From Pseudomonas sp. LBUM920 (lineage in GTDB: Bacteria > Pseudomonadota > Gammaproteobacteria > Pseudomonadales > Pseudomonadaceae): a DNA stretch of 64,000 nucleotides. The position numbers and the translations under genes were made by a program. Each line of letters opens with the position of its first letter. Position 1 is the first letter of the stretch. Below the pieces are notes generated by a model. That model searched no databases. It worked only from the letters and a program-made list of their open reading frames with translations, and was not told the DNA's origin. This document shows positions 1 through 8,737 of the stretch, in pieces. The stretch covers positions 2,337,501 to 2,401,500 of the forward strand of contig NZ_CP027762.1 in NCBI RefSeq assembly GCF_003852315.1, read 5' to 3'.

Positions 1-450
1 ACCCGTGCGGGCTGCGCCGTGGCGGCGCTGGCGTGCGGGTTATTGCCGGTCAACCAGATCTCGATGGAGTTCTACGGCAAGGTCGCCTACCACGATTATG
101 AAGGCGTTGCCCTGGACATGGCCGAGCAGCGCCGGCTGGTGCACGACCTGGGCGACAAGCCGGTGCTGATGCTGCGCAACCATGGTTTGCTGACGGTGGG
201 CGAGACGGTCAGCCAGGCGTTCCTGCGCATGTACTACCTGGAAAAGGCCTGCGATATCCAGATTGCCGCCCAGGCTTGCGGCGCATTGATCCTGCCGCCC
301 GCCGAGGTCTGCGCCCACACCGAGCAGCAATTCAACAACCCCGGTCGCGCGCTGCAGGAAGGCGAATTGACCGATCCGGACGCCACGCAGTTGGCATGGG
401 CGGCGTTGCTGCGGAGGCTCGATCGCGTGTCGCCCGGTTACAGGGACTGA
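1..450 (+). CDS. Class II aldolase/adducin family protein (3' part)
   Basis: The reading frame is open from base 1, so the gene starts upstream of the window and only the last 149 codons are seen. The motif RNHGLLTVG at about residues 59-67 of the visible part is the conserved segment with a zinc-ligand histidine in class II aldolases (fuculose-phosphate aldolase/RhaD type). Members split or epimerise sugar phosphates, or act on related hydroxy acids, in the cytoplasm. The substrate cannot be told from this fragment. The gene ends 41 bp before a TetR-type regulator on the same strand, so it may belong to the same catabolic locus. Confidence 0.85.
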   Translation, partial: TRAGCAVAALACGLLPVNQISMEFYGKVAYHDYEGVALDMAEQRRLVHDLGDKPVLMLRNHGLLTVGETVSQAFLRMYYLEKACDIQIAAQACGALILPPAEVCAHTEQQFNNPGRALQEGELTDPDATQLAWAALLRRLDRVSPGYRD

Positions 451-491
451 TGTAGAGTCGTGCAGCCGACTCAACCGAAGGACATCGCCCC

Positions 492-1130
492 ATGACCCAG
501 GAATCCCGTTTTTCCAGGATGGAACCGCAATTGCGCAAGGCCAATCTGGTCCAGGCAACGCTGACGTGCCTCAAGCGCGACGGTTTCCAGGGGGCATCGA
601 TCCGTAAGATCAGCGCCGAGGCCGGGGTGTCGGTCGGGCTGATCAGCCACCACTATTCGGGCAAGGATGAGCTGGTGGCCGAGGCTTACCGCACGATCAC
701 CGGCCAAGTCATGAGCCTGCTGCGCGAGACCATGGCCAAGGCGCCGCCCGAGCCTCGCGAGCGCCTGTCGGCGTTGTTCCGGGGGTCGTTTTCGCCTGAA
801 TTGCTCGACCCGCAACTGCTCGATGCGTGGCTGGTGTTCTGGGGCGCGGTGAAAACGGCGCCCGCGATCAACCAGGCCCACGAACACTCCTACGGCGAGT
901 ACCGCACCATCATGCGCTGCGCCCTGACCGACATGGCCAGGGAAGAGGGCTGGCAGCAGTTCGACGCCGACCTTGCCGCCATCGCCCTCAGCGCCTTGCT
1001 CGACGGTTTGTGGCTGGAGTCGGGGCTCAACCCCGGCACCTTCACACCGGAGCAGGGCATCCAGATTTGCGAGGCGTGGGTCGATGGCCTGCAAAGCGGC
1101 GGTCGCCAGCGTTACCTGCTCAAACCCTGA
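492..1130 (+). CDS. TetR/BetI-type transcriptional regulator
   Basis: A 212-residue protein of usual TetR length. Residues about 17-60 form the N-terminal helix-turn-helix (GFQGASIRKISAEAGVSVG followed by HHYSGKDEL). The longer C-terminal region resembles the BetI ligand-binding domain, the family that controls choline and related amine catabolism genes. A strong inverted repeat follows its stop codon and separates it from the catabolic genes that begin at 1279. By position it is the likely local repressor of that long same-strand run. This is inference from position; no operator was identified with certainty. Confidence 0.85.
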   Translation: MTQESRFSRMEPQLRKANLVQATLTCLKRDGFQGASIRKISAEAGVSVGLISHHYSGKDELVAEAYRTITGQVMSLLRETMAKAPPEPRERLSALFRGSFSPELLDPQLLDAWLVFWGAVKTAPAINQAHEHSYGEYRTIMRCALTDMAREEGWQQFDADLAAIALSALLDGLWLESGLNPGTFTPEQGIQICEAWVDGLQSGGRQRYLLKP

Positions 1131-1139
1131 GCCACTCTC

Positions 1140-1166
1140 GCCGCCTGAACGCAAGGTTCAGGCGGC
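1140..1166 (+). terminator. Inverted repeat after the TetR gene
   Basis: Eleven-base arms GCCGCCTGAAC and GTTCAGGCGGC surround a 5-base loop, starting 9 bp after the regulator stop. The following run is only TATTTC, so it is a moderate intrinsic terminator. Confidence 0.6.
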
Positions 1167-1278
1167 TATTTCCCGTCTGAAAATATTTGCAGTTTGCCGA
1201 TTGCCTCCTTGCTGAACACTCGTTTAGTATCTCGCCATGTCGCACCCCTCACGCCAATTAAAATAATTCGAGGAAGCC

Positions 1279-2070
1279 ATGACTACCGATTCGCCCGTGC
1301 TCACCGATGTGCAAGCAGGCGTTGCCTGGATCACCCTCAACCGTGGTCCCCAGCGCAATGCCCTGGATATCCCAACCCTCAAGCACCTGCATGCCTTGCT
1401 CGACACCTTCAACCGCGACCCCGCCGTGCGCGTGGTGGTGTTGACCGGCAGCGGCCGCAGCTTCTGCGCCGGCGCCGACCTGGCGGAGTGGGCCGAAGCC
1501 GAATCGCGTGGCGCCCTGGAAACCTACGGCTGGACCGAAACCGCCCACGCCCTGATGACCCGCCTGCACACCCTCGACAAACCCACGATTGCCGCGATCA
1601 ACGGCACGGCGGTCGGCGCCGGCATGGACCTGACCTTGTGCTGCGACTTGCGCATCGCCGCCCAATCGGCGCGCTTCAAGGCCGGCTACACCAGCATGGC
1701 TTACTCGCCGGACGCCGGTGCCAGCTGGCACCTGCCGCGCTTGATCGGCAGCGAGCAAGCCAAGCGCCTGCTGTTTCTCGATGAGCTGTGGAGTGCCGAC
1801 CGCGCACTGGCCGCCGGCCTGGTCGGTGAGGTGGTCGCCGACGAGCACCTGCACGCCCACGCCATGGCGCTGGCCTCCCGCCTGGCCAATGGCCCGACCT
1901 TCGCGTTCGCCCAAACCAAGACGCTGATCCGCGAAGGCGCCGCCCGCAGCCTGCCCGAGCAATTGCACGCCGAACTGGCGGCTGGCCTGTTGTGCGGGCG
2001 CAGTGTCGATGGCGCCGAAGCCCTGCGCGCGTCCATGCAAAAGCGTTCACCGAATTTCTGCGGCCAATAA
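1279..2070 (+). CDS. Enoyl-CoA hydratase/isomerase family protein
   Basis: A 263-residue crotonase-fold protein. The first oxyanion-hole segment is SGRSFCAGADL (about residues 55-65) and the second INGTAVGAGMDL (about 106-117). In place of the classical hydratase Glu pair the sequence reads SPDAGASWHLPR, the pattern of PaaG-like isomerases that keep an Asp but lack one catalytic Glu. It may therefore isomerise or hydrate an unusual acyl-CoA rather than do standard beta-oxidation. It is the first gene of a same-strand run with an acyl-CoA dehydrogenase and a CoA ligase, and lies 26 bp before the dehydrogenase. The upstream sequence GAGGAAGCC before the ATG is a usable ribosome site. Confidence 0.88.
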   Translation: MTTDSPVLTDVQAGVAWITLNRGPQRNALDIPTLKHLHALLDTFNRDPAVRVVVLTGSGRSFCAGADLAEWAEAESRGALETYGWTETAHALMTRLHTLDKPTIAAINGTAVGAGMDLTLCCDLRIAAQSARFKAGYTSMAYSPDAGASWHLPRLIGSEQAKRLLFLDELWSADRALAAGLVGEVVADEHLHAHAMALASRLANGPTFAFAQTKTLIREGAARSLPEQLHAELAAGLLCGRSVDGAEALRASMQKRSPNFCGQ

Positions 2071-2096
2071 CAACAACATCCCGAGCAGGTAGCGCC

Positions 2097-3257
2097 ATGA
2101 ATTTCCAACTCAGCCAAGAACAAGACATGTTGGTGGACGCCGTACGCAGCTTTGTCGCCAAGGAGTTGCTGCCCCATGAAGAGGCGGTGGACCGTGCCGA
2201 TGAGGTGTCGCCCGAGCTTGCCGCGCAGATCCGTGACAAGGCGATTGCCGCCGGTTTCTATGCCTTCAACATGCCCGAAGAGGTGGGCGGTGGCGGCCTG
2301 GACTACCTGTCCCAGGCACTGATCGAGCGGGAGCTGTCCAAAGTCTCGTGGGCACTGCACGTGTTCGTTGCGCGGCCTTCGAAAATTCTCATGGCGTGCA
2401 CCGGCGCGCAGATCGAGGACTACCTGTTGCCGTGCGTGCAGGGCAAGAAAATCGACTGCTTCGCGCTGACCGAGCCGGGTGCCGGTTCTGACGCCAACGC
2501 CATCAAGACCCGCGCCGTGCGCAGCGGCGATGACTTCGTCATCAACGGCAGCAAGCACTTCATCAGCCACGCCGGCCACGCCGATTTCGCCATCGTCTTT
2601 GCGGTGACCGACACCTATGAGCACAACGGCCGTCAGCGCAATGCGGTGACCTCGTTTCTGGTCGATCGCGGCACGCCCGGCATGACCATCCGCCGTGGCC
2701 CCAAGTGCGTGAGCAACCGTGGTTATCACACCTATGAAATGTTCTTCGACGACTGCCGCGTGCCCGCGTCCAAGGTGCTCGGCGAAGTCGGCAAAGGCTG
2801 GGACGTGGCCAATGCCTGGCTCACCGCCGGGCGCGTGATGGTCGCCGCCAACTGCGTCGGCCAGGCTCAGCGCGCGCTGGATGTGTCGCTGCAATGGGCC
2901 GCCGACCGCAAGCAGTTCGGCCAGCCCATCGGCACCTACCAGGGCGTGAGTTTCAAACTCGCCGACATGGCCACGCAGATTCGCGCCGCCGAGCTGCTGA
3001 CCCTGCACACCGCCTGGAAGATGGACCAGGGCAGCATGACCGACGGCGAGGCCGGCATGGCCAAGTTGTTTGCCAGCGAAACCCTGGGCAACGTCGCTGA
3101 TGAAGCCGTGCAGATTTTCGGTGGCATGGGCTTGATGGACGAAGGGCCGGTGGAGCGCATCTGGCGCAACGCACGCATCGAACGGATCTGGGAAGGTACC
3201 TCGGAAATCCAGCGCCATATCATCGCCCGTGAACTGCTGCGGCCGCTGTTGCGCTGA
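2097..3257 (+). CDS. Acyl-CoA dehydrogenase family protein
   Basis: The ATG at 2097 is chosen over an in-frame upstream start at 1992, which overlaps the previous gene. It gives the usual 386 residues and an N-terminus (MNFQLSQEQ) typical of the family. LTEPGAGSD (about residues 124-132) is the FAD/substrate-binding motif, and WEGTSEIQ near the C-terminus holds the catalytic-base Glu. The enzyme oxidises an acyl-CoA to a 2-enoyl-CoA and passes electrons to ETF. Its neighbours, an enoyl-CoA isomerase before and a CoA ligase after, make a coherent acyl-CoA module. The exact acyl chain cannot be read from sequence. Confidence 0.92.
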   Translation: MNFQLSQEQDMLVDAVRSFVAKELLPHEEAVDRADEVSPELAAQIRDKAIAAGFYAFNMPEEVGGGGLDYLSQALIERELSKVSWALHVFVARPSKILMACTGAQIEDYLLPCVQGKKIDCFALTEPGAGSDANAIKTRAVRSGDDFVINGSKHFISHAGHADFAIVFAVTDTYEHNGRQRNAVTSFLVDRGTPGMTIRRGPKCVSNRGYHTYEMFFDDCRVPASKVLGEVGKGWDVANAWLTAGRVMVAANCVGQAQRALDVSLQWAADRKQFGQPIGTYQGVSFKLADMATQIRAAELLTLHTAWKMDQGSMTDGEAGMAKLFASETLGNVADEAVQIFGGMGLMDEGPVERIWRNARIERIWEGTSEIQRHIIARELLRPLLR

Positions 3258-3275
3258 TCGGCGCGGAGAACGCTT

Positions 3276-5384
3276 ATGTCCCAGGCTATTCGCGACAACC
3301 TCAAGCGCCTGCTGGCGCCCCGGCACCTGGCCTTCGTCGGTGGGCGCAGCATGGCGCGCGCCCTCAAGCGCTGCGCCGACGGCGGTTTTACCGGGCCCAT
3401 GTGGCTGGTCAACCCGCAGCACGACAGCCTCGACGGTATCCCGTGTGTGCGCCGCATCGCCGATTTGCCCTGCGGCCCGGATGCGGTATTTATCGCCACC
3501 AACCGTGAACTGACGCTGACCTGCGTGGCGGAACTCGCCGCCATCGGCACCGGCGGCGCGATTTGCTACGCCTCGGGTTTTGCCGAAACCGGGGCCACCG
3601 GCCTAGCCCTGCAACAGCAGTTGCTGAGGGCCGCGGGTGACATGGCATTGCTCGGCCCCAACTGCTACGGCCTGCTCGATTACCTGCACAGCTCGGCCCT
3701 GTGGCCGGTGGCCCATGGCGGCAAAGCGGTGCACAAGGGCGTGGCGGTGCTGACCCAGAGCGGCAACTTCGCCTACAACCTGTCGATGAGCGACCGCTCG
3801 CTGCCGGTGGCCTACATGGCGTCGGTGGGCAACCAGGCGCAACTGGGGGTGGCCGAACTGATGGACGTGTTGCTCGATGAGCCGCGCGTCACCGCCATCG
3901 GCCTGCACCTGGAAGGCTTGAAGAATGTGCCGGCGTTTGCTCGCGCGGCGCACAAGGCCCTGGAAAAAGGCATCCCGATCATCGCGCTGAAAACCGGCGT
4001 GTCGCAGATTGGCGCCGAGCTGGCGTTGAGTCATACCAGCTCGCTATCCGGTTCGGACGCGCTGTACGACAGCCTGTTTGCACGGCTGGGCGTGATTCGC
4101 GTCAGCGGCCCGGTGAGTTTTGTCGAAACCCTGAAAGCCGCCGCGTGCGGCCATCTGCCGGCGGGCAATCGCCTCATCGCGCTGGCTTGTTCCGGCGGCG
4201 ATGCAGGGCTGATTGCCGACTATGCCGAGCGCAACCACCTGGCCCTGCCAGAACTGGACGAAGGCCAGCGCGGCGAGCTGGCGCAGGTGTTGCCCAGCTA
4301 CGCCAACCTGGTCAACCCGCTGGATTTCACCACCGCCATCTGGGGCGACCGCGACGCACTCGGCAGCATGCTCGACACGGCCCTGCGTACCGACGCGGAT
4401 GCGGCCATGCTGGTGCTGGATTACCCGGCTGAATTCACCGGCGAGCGCAAGGAATGTGACGTGCTGTTGGCGCTGTTCTGCGACGCGCTCGCGCGGCATG
4501 GCAAGACCGGCTTCGTCACCTCGGCCTTTCCCGAATTGCTGCCGGCCCATGCACGCGAGCGTCTGCATGCCCAAGGCATCGCCGCGCTGCAAGGCGTGGA
4601 GGACGCGTTCGCCGCGTGGGGCCGCATCGCCGACTACCAAAATAATCGTCGCGTGTTGCTCGAGCGCGGCGAATCGATCCTTGCGCCGCTGTGCCCGCAA
4701 CCCCTTGAGAGCCAGGGTTTGGCGCTGGATGAGTGGGCGTCCAAACAAGCCTTGCGCGCCTTCGGCCTGAATACGCCGGCTGCTGTATTGAGCACGCCGG
4801 GGCGGGCAATCGTGGACGCCAAGCTGTTGGGCTACCCGTTGGTGCTCAAGGCCGTCAGCGCTGATTTGCCGCATAAAACCGAAGCGGGTGCCGTGGCGCT
4901 GAACCTCGAAGACGACGTGGCGCTGGCCACCGCACTCGAGCGCATGCGCGGGCAAATCGCCGCATACGCACCGGGTGTCGCCTTCGATCAATTGCTGCTG
5001 GAATCGATGGCAACCCAGCCGTTGGCGGAGCTGATCGTGGGCATCAAGCGTGAAAACGACTTCGGCCTGGCCTTGGTGATTGGCGCTGGCGGCATCCTCG
5101 TGGAGTTGCTCAAGGACAGCCGCAGCCTGTTGTTGCCGACCACCGACGGCGCGATTCGCAACGCGTTGCTCAGCCTGCGCAGCGCGGCGTTGCTGCAAGG
5201 CTTTCGTGGCCGTGAGGTGGCGGATATGGACGCGCTGGTCGCGGCCATCCGCGCGGTGGCCGACTACGCCTGCGCGAATGCCGGGCAGTTACTGGAACTG
5301 GATGTGAACCCATTGCTGGTCAGTGCCCGCGGCGCCACGGCGGTCGATGCATTGATTCGCCTAGGAGATGGTCATGCACGCTAA
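3276..5384 (+). CDS. ADP-forming acetate/acyl-CoA ligase family protein
   Basis: A 702-residue single-chain enzyme. It has an N-terminal CoA-binding Rossmann domain (about 1-130), two succinyl-CoA-ligase-like domains (about 150-460) and a C-terminal ATP-grasp domain (about 480-700, with PLVLKAVSADLPHKTEAG). His253 in SHTSSLSGSD fits the phosphorylated histidine of ADP-forming acyl-CoA synthetases. Such enzymes make an acyl-CoA from a carboxylate plus ATP, giving ADP and phosphate, or run in reverse. It follows the acyl-CoA dehydrogenase by 18 bp, and its 3' end overlaps the start of the next gene by 11 bp, which suggests translational coupling. Substrate unknown. Confidence 0.88.
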   Translation: MSQAIRDNLKRLLAPRHLAFVGGRSMARALKRCADGGFTGPMWLVNPQHDSLDGIPCVRRIADLPCGPDAVFIATNRELTLTCVAELAAIGTGGAICYASGFAETGATGLALQQQLLRAAGDMALLGPNCYGLLDYLHSSALWPVAHGGKAVHKGVAVLTQSGNFAYNLSMSDRSLPVAYMASVGNQAQLGVAELMDVLLDEPRVTAIGLHLEGLKNVPAFARAAHKALEKGIPIIALKTGVSQIGAELALSHTSSLSGSDALYDSLFARLGVIRVSGPVSFVETLKAAACGHLPAGNRLIALACSGGDAGLIADYAERNHLALPELDEGQRGELAQVLPSYANLVNPLDFTTAIWGDRDALGSMLDTALRTDADAAMLVLDYPAEFTGERKECDVLLALFCDALARHGKTGFVTSAFPELLPAHARERLHAQGIAALQGVEDAFAAWGRIADYQNNRRVLLERGESILAPLCPQPLESQGLALDEWASKQALRAFGLNTPAAVLSTPGRAIVDAKLLGYPLVLKAVSADLPHKTEAGAVALNLEDDVALATALERMRGQIAAYAPGVAFDQLLLESMATQPLAELIVGIKRENDFGLALVIGAGGILVELLKDSRSLLLPTTDGAIRNALLSLRSAALLQGFRGREVADMDALVAAIRAVADYACANAGQLLELDVNPLLVSARGATAVDALIRLGDGHAR

Positions 5385-6981
5385 AACAATCACCGGCGGC
5401 CAAGCGCTGGTGCGGTTGCTCGCCAACTATGGCGTCGACACGGTATTCGGCATTCCCGGCGTGCACACGCTGGAGCTGTATCGCGGCTTGCCCGGCAGCG
5501 GCATTCGGCATGTGCTCACGCGCCATGAACAAGGCGCAGGTTTCATGGCCGACGGCTATGCGCGGGTCAGCGGCAAGCCGGGCGTGTGCTTTGTGATCAC
5601 CGGCCCTGGGGTCACCAATGCGGCAACCGCAATCGGCCAGGCTTACGCCGACTCGATCCCGATGCTGGTGATTTCCAGCGTCAACCACACCGCCAGCCTC
5701 GGCAAGGGGTGGGGCAGCCTGCATGAAACCCAGGACCAGCGCGCAATCACCGCGCCAATCACGGCGTTTTCGGCGGTGGCGTCAAGCGCCGAGGATTTGC
5801 CCGAGCTGGTCGCCCGTGCCTACGCGGTGTTCGACAGCGAGCGTCCACGGCCGGTGCATATCTCGGTGCCGCTGGACGTGTTGGCGGCTCCGGTTGAAAG
5901 GGACTGGAGCAATGAGGTAGTACGCGGTTCAGGGCGTGGCGTGCCAATGGCCGAGGTGCTGGATCAGGCGGTGGCCAAGCTCGCTTCGGCCGAACGGCCA
6001 ATGATCATTGCCGGCGGCGGCGCGCTGGCGGCGGGGGAGGCTTTGCAGCGCTTGAGCACGCAACTGGCGGCGCCGTTTTTTACCAGTGTCGCGGGCAAGG
6101 GTTTGGTGCCGGTCAATGACCCGCTGAATGCCGGTTCAACCCTGTGCGTCGAACCCGGCTGGCAACTGATCAGCGAGGCCGATGTGGTGCTGGCGGTCGG
6201 CACGGAAATGGCCGACACCGATTACTGGCGTGAGCGCTTGCCCATCACCGGTGAGCTGCTGCGCGTGGACATCGACCCACGCAAATTCAATGATTTTTAC
6301 CCGTGCACGCTGGCGCTGCACGGCGATGCCAACAGCACTGTGCTGGCGTTGCTGGAGCGCTTGCCGACGGCGCCGCGAGACGCTGAAGCGGCAACCAAAA
6401 AAGTCGCCACATTGCTCCAGGCCGTTGAGCTGGGACACGGGCCCTTGCAGTCGATCCACCAAGCCATCCTCGACCGCATCGAGGCCGAACTGCCCGCCAA
6501 TGCTTTTATCAGCACTGACATGACCCAACTCGCCTACACCGGCAACTATGCCTACCGCAGCCGCGCCCCGCGCAGCTGGCTGCACCCCACCGGCTACGGC
6601 ACCTTGGGCTATGGCTTGCCGGCGGGCATCGGCGCCACGTTCGGCGCGCCTCTGCGGCCAGGGCTGGTGCTGGTGGGCGACGGCGGCTTCCTCTACACCG
6701 CCCAGGAATTGGCCACTGCCGTTGAAGAGCTGGACAGCCCACTGGTGGTGCTGCTGTGGAACAACGATGCCCTCGGGCAAATTCGCGATGACATGCTCAG
6801 CCTCGACATCGAGCCCATCGGCGTACTGCCGCGCAACCCGGATTTCGCGCTGTTCGCCCAGGCGTTCGGGTGCACCGTGAACCAGCCAAAGAACCTGGAT
6901 GAATTGCAAACGGACTTGCGCAACGGCTTCAAACGCAATGGCGTGACCTTGATCGAGTTGAAACATGCCTATGCCTGTTGA
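5374..6981 (+). CDS. Thiamine-diphosphate-dependent 2-oxoacid decarboxylase (acetolactate synthase-like)
   Basis: AGGAG at 5363-5367 sits 6 bp before the ATG at 5374, so that start is preferred over the ATG at 5368 directly after it. The 535-residue protein has the three domains of the ThDP enzyme family: the cofactor-activating Glu in RHEQGAGFMADGYAR near residue 50, a central domain, and a C-terminal ThDP-binding motif GDGGFLYTAQEL...WNND. Homologues next to acyl-CoA genes in Pseudomonas are often called 5-guanidino-2-oxopentanoate decarboxylase (AruI-like). That function is possible here but not proven. It would turn a 2-oxoacid into an aldehyde, which could feed the CoA-linked enzymes upstream. 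Confidence 0.82.
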   Translation: MHAKTITGGQALVRLLANYGVDTVFGIPGVHTLELYRGLPGSGIRHVLTRHEQGAGFMADGYARVSGKPGVCFVITGPGVTNAATAIGQAYADSIPMLVISSVNHTASLGKGWGSLHETQDQRAITAPITAFSAVASSAEDLPELVARAYAVFDSERPRPVHISVPLDVLAAPVERDWSNEVVRGSGRGVPMAEVLDQAVAKLASAERPMIIAGGGALAAGEALQRLSTQLAAPFFTSVAGKGLVPVNDPLNAGSTLCVEPGWQLISEADVVLAVGTEMADTDYWRERLPITGELLRVDIDPRKFNDFYPCTLALHGDANSTVLALLERLPTAPRDAEAATKKVATLLQAVELGHGPLQSIHQAILDRIEAELPANAFISTDMTQLAYTGNYAYRSRAPRSWLHPTGYGTLGYGLPAGIGATFGAPLRPGLVLVGDGGFLYTAQELATAVEELDSPLVVLLWNNDALGQIRDDMLSLDIEPIGVLPRNPDFALFAQAFGCTVNQPKNLDELQTDLRNGFKRNGVTLIELKHAYAC

Positions 6982-7000
6982 CCTTTAGAGGAGCAAGACC

Positions 7001-8587
7001 ATGAGCGAAAACAACAACAAAATGACTCAAGCGATGCACCGACGGGACTTCCTCAAACACAGCGCCGTGGCCGGCGCGGTGGCGGCGGCGTTTTCCATGG
7101 GCCTGCCCTTGCATGCCTTCGGCGAAGACGCAGCGCCCAAACCGGGCGGCGTGCTGCGCCTGGGCCTGGCCGGCGGCAGCACCACCGATTCGCGCGATCC
7201 CGGCTCCTGGGTCGACACGTTTACCTTCGTCGGCTTCTCGGCGGTGTACAACACCCTGACTGAAATCGCCGTGGACGGCAGCGCAATCCCCGAACTGGCC
7301 GAGCGCTTTGAGTCCACCGCGGATGCGCGCGTGTGGACCTTTCACTTGCGCCAGGGCGTGACCTTCCACAATGGCAAAACCCTGAGCGCTGAAGACGTGG
7401 TGGTGTCGATCAATCATCACTTGAGCAAGGACTCCACGTCGGCGGCCAAGACGGTGCTCGGTGATGTCGCCAGCGTCAGCGCCAACGGCAACGACGCGGT
7501 GGTGTTCGAGCTGCATTCGGGCAACGCGGATTTTGCCTATGTGGTGGCCGATTACCATTTGGTGATCATGCCCGCCAAGGACGGCGCCGCCGATTGGCAG
7601 GCCGGTGTAGGCACCAGTGGCTATCGCCTGAAAAGCTTCGAACCGGGCGTGCGCATGGACCTGGAGCGCAACCCCGATTACTGGAAACCCGGCCGCGCCC
7701 ACTTCGCCAGTGCCGAGTTGCTCGCCATCGCCGACGGCGCCGCGCGGGTCAATGCGCTGGTCACCGGGCAAGTCGATGTGATCAACAAGGTCGACCTGAA
7801 AACCGTGGCATTGCTCAAGCGCAACCCAGGCTTGGTGATTGAAGAAACCAAGGGCGCCCAGCACTACACCTTCCCGATGCTGTGCGACAGCAACGAGTTC
7901 AAGAACAACGACATTCGCATGGCCATGAAGCACGCGATCAACCGCGAAACCCTGCTGGCGTCGGTGCTGCATGGTTATGGCCTGGTGGGCAACGACCACC
8001 CGATCCAGCCGGGCAGCCGCTTTATCAACGCCGCACTGGAGCAGCGCGCCTACGACCCGGACAAGTCGCGCTTCTACTTGCGCAAGGCCGGGGTGGAGTC
8101 GCTCAAGGTGCGCCTGCAAGCTTCCGACGCGGCTTACACCGGCGCGGTGGACGCCTCGGTGCTGTTCAAGGAGCAGGCGCGCCAGGCCGGTATCGACATT
8201 GACGTGGTGCGCGAGCCGGCCGACGGCTACTTCTCCAATGTGTGGATGAAGCAGCCGTTCACCACCTCGTTTTGGTACAGCAGCCTGACCGCCGACCGCA
8301 TGTTCAGCATCGGCTACGCCAAAGGCGCGGCGTGGAACGAAACCCACTGGGACAACGCGCGCTTCAACCAACTGCTCACGGCCGCGCGTGGCGAGATGAA
8401 CGCGCCACTGCGCCAGGAGATGTACAACGAAATGCAGGCCCTGTGCCGGGACGATGGCGGCGCGATTGTGCCGCTGTTCGCCAGCTCTGTGGCGGCGCGT
8501 TCGAACCGCGTCAGCCATGGGCCGCTGACCGCGCCTTATGGTGAGTTGGATGGGCTGCGGCTGATTGAGCGCTGGTGGCAAGCCTAG
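7001..8587 (+). CDS. ABC transporter substrate-binding protein, peptide/opine type, Tat-exported
   Basis: A 528-residue family 5 solute-binding protein. The N-terminus carries a twin-arginine signal (RRDFLK at about residues 14-19, then an Ala-rich hydrophobic stretch ending near ALHAFG-like residues 37-42), so it is exported folded to the periplasm. LRQGVTFHNGKTLSAEDVV is the typical domain-I motif of the DppA/OppA/NikA group. AGAGGAG lies just before the ATG. It follows the decarboxylase by 19 bp and precedes the two permease genes, so it forms the binding component of this importer. The ligand may be a small peptide, an opine or another amine compound. Confidence 0.9.
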   Translation: MSENNNKMTQAMHRRDFLKHSAVAGAVAAAFSMGLPLHAFGEDAAPKPGGVLRLGLAGGSTTDSRDPGSWVDTFTFVGFSAVYNTLTEIAVDGSAIPELAERFESTADARVWTFHLRQGVTFHNGKTLSAEDVVVSINHHLSKDSTSAAKTVLGDVASVSANGNDAVVFELHSGNADFAYVVADYHLVIMPAKDGAADWQAGVGTSGYRLKSFEPGVRMDLERNPDYWKPGRAHFASAELLAIADGAARVNALVTGQVDVINKVDLKTVALLKRNPGLVIEETKGAQHYTFPMLCDSNEFKNNDIRMAMKHAINRETLLASVLHGYGLVGNDHPIQPGSRFINAALEQRAYDPDKSRFYLRKAGVESLKVRLQASDAAYTGAVDASVLFKEQARQAGIDIDVVREPADGYFSNVWMKQPFTTSFWYSSLTADRMFSIGYAKGAAWNETHWDNARFNQLLTAARGEMNAPLRQEMYNEMQALCRDDGGAIVPLFASSVAARSNRVSHGPLTAPYGELDGLRLIERWWQA

Positions 8588-8614
8588 AGCCCCTACTAAA
8601 AATGAAGATCAAAT

Positions 8615-8704
8615 TGTGGGAGCGGGCTTGCTCGCGAAAGCGCTCTGTCAGTTGACGCATGTAGTGGCTGGCACACCGCTTTCGCGAGCAAGCCCGCTCC
8701 CACA
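8615..8704. repeat. REP doublet (REPIN) between binding-protein and permease genes
   Basis: Two inverted copies of a REP unit, TGTGGGAGCGGGCTTGCTCG and its complement, face each other with about 36 bp between them. The whole can fold into one long hairpin. This is the common P. fluorescens REP type. It sits inside an otherwise tight operon, so it may stabilise the upstream message or lower expression of the permeases compared with the binding protein. Confidence 0.9.
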
Positions 8705-8737
8705 TAGGGTTTGTGGTGTTTCAGGAGCAATGCACCC

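Noticed and set aside
1701..3422. 573-codon minus-strand ORF across acyl-CoA genes
   Set aside because: Shadow of the enoyl-CoA and acyl-CoA dehydrogenase genes in GC-rich DNA. Low-complexity His/Arg/Gln-rich translation, no ribosome site.
6929..8581. 550-codon minus-strand ORF opposite the binding-protein gene
   Set aside because: Antisense frame of a recognised Tat-exported binding protein; no domain in the shadow.
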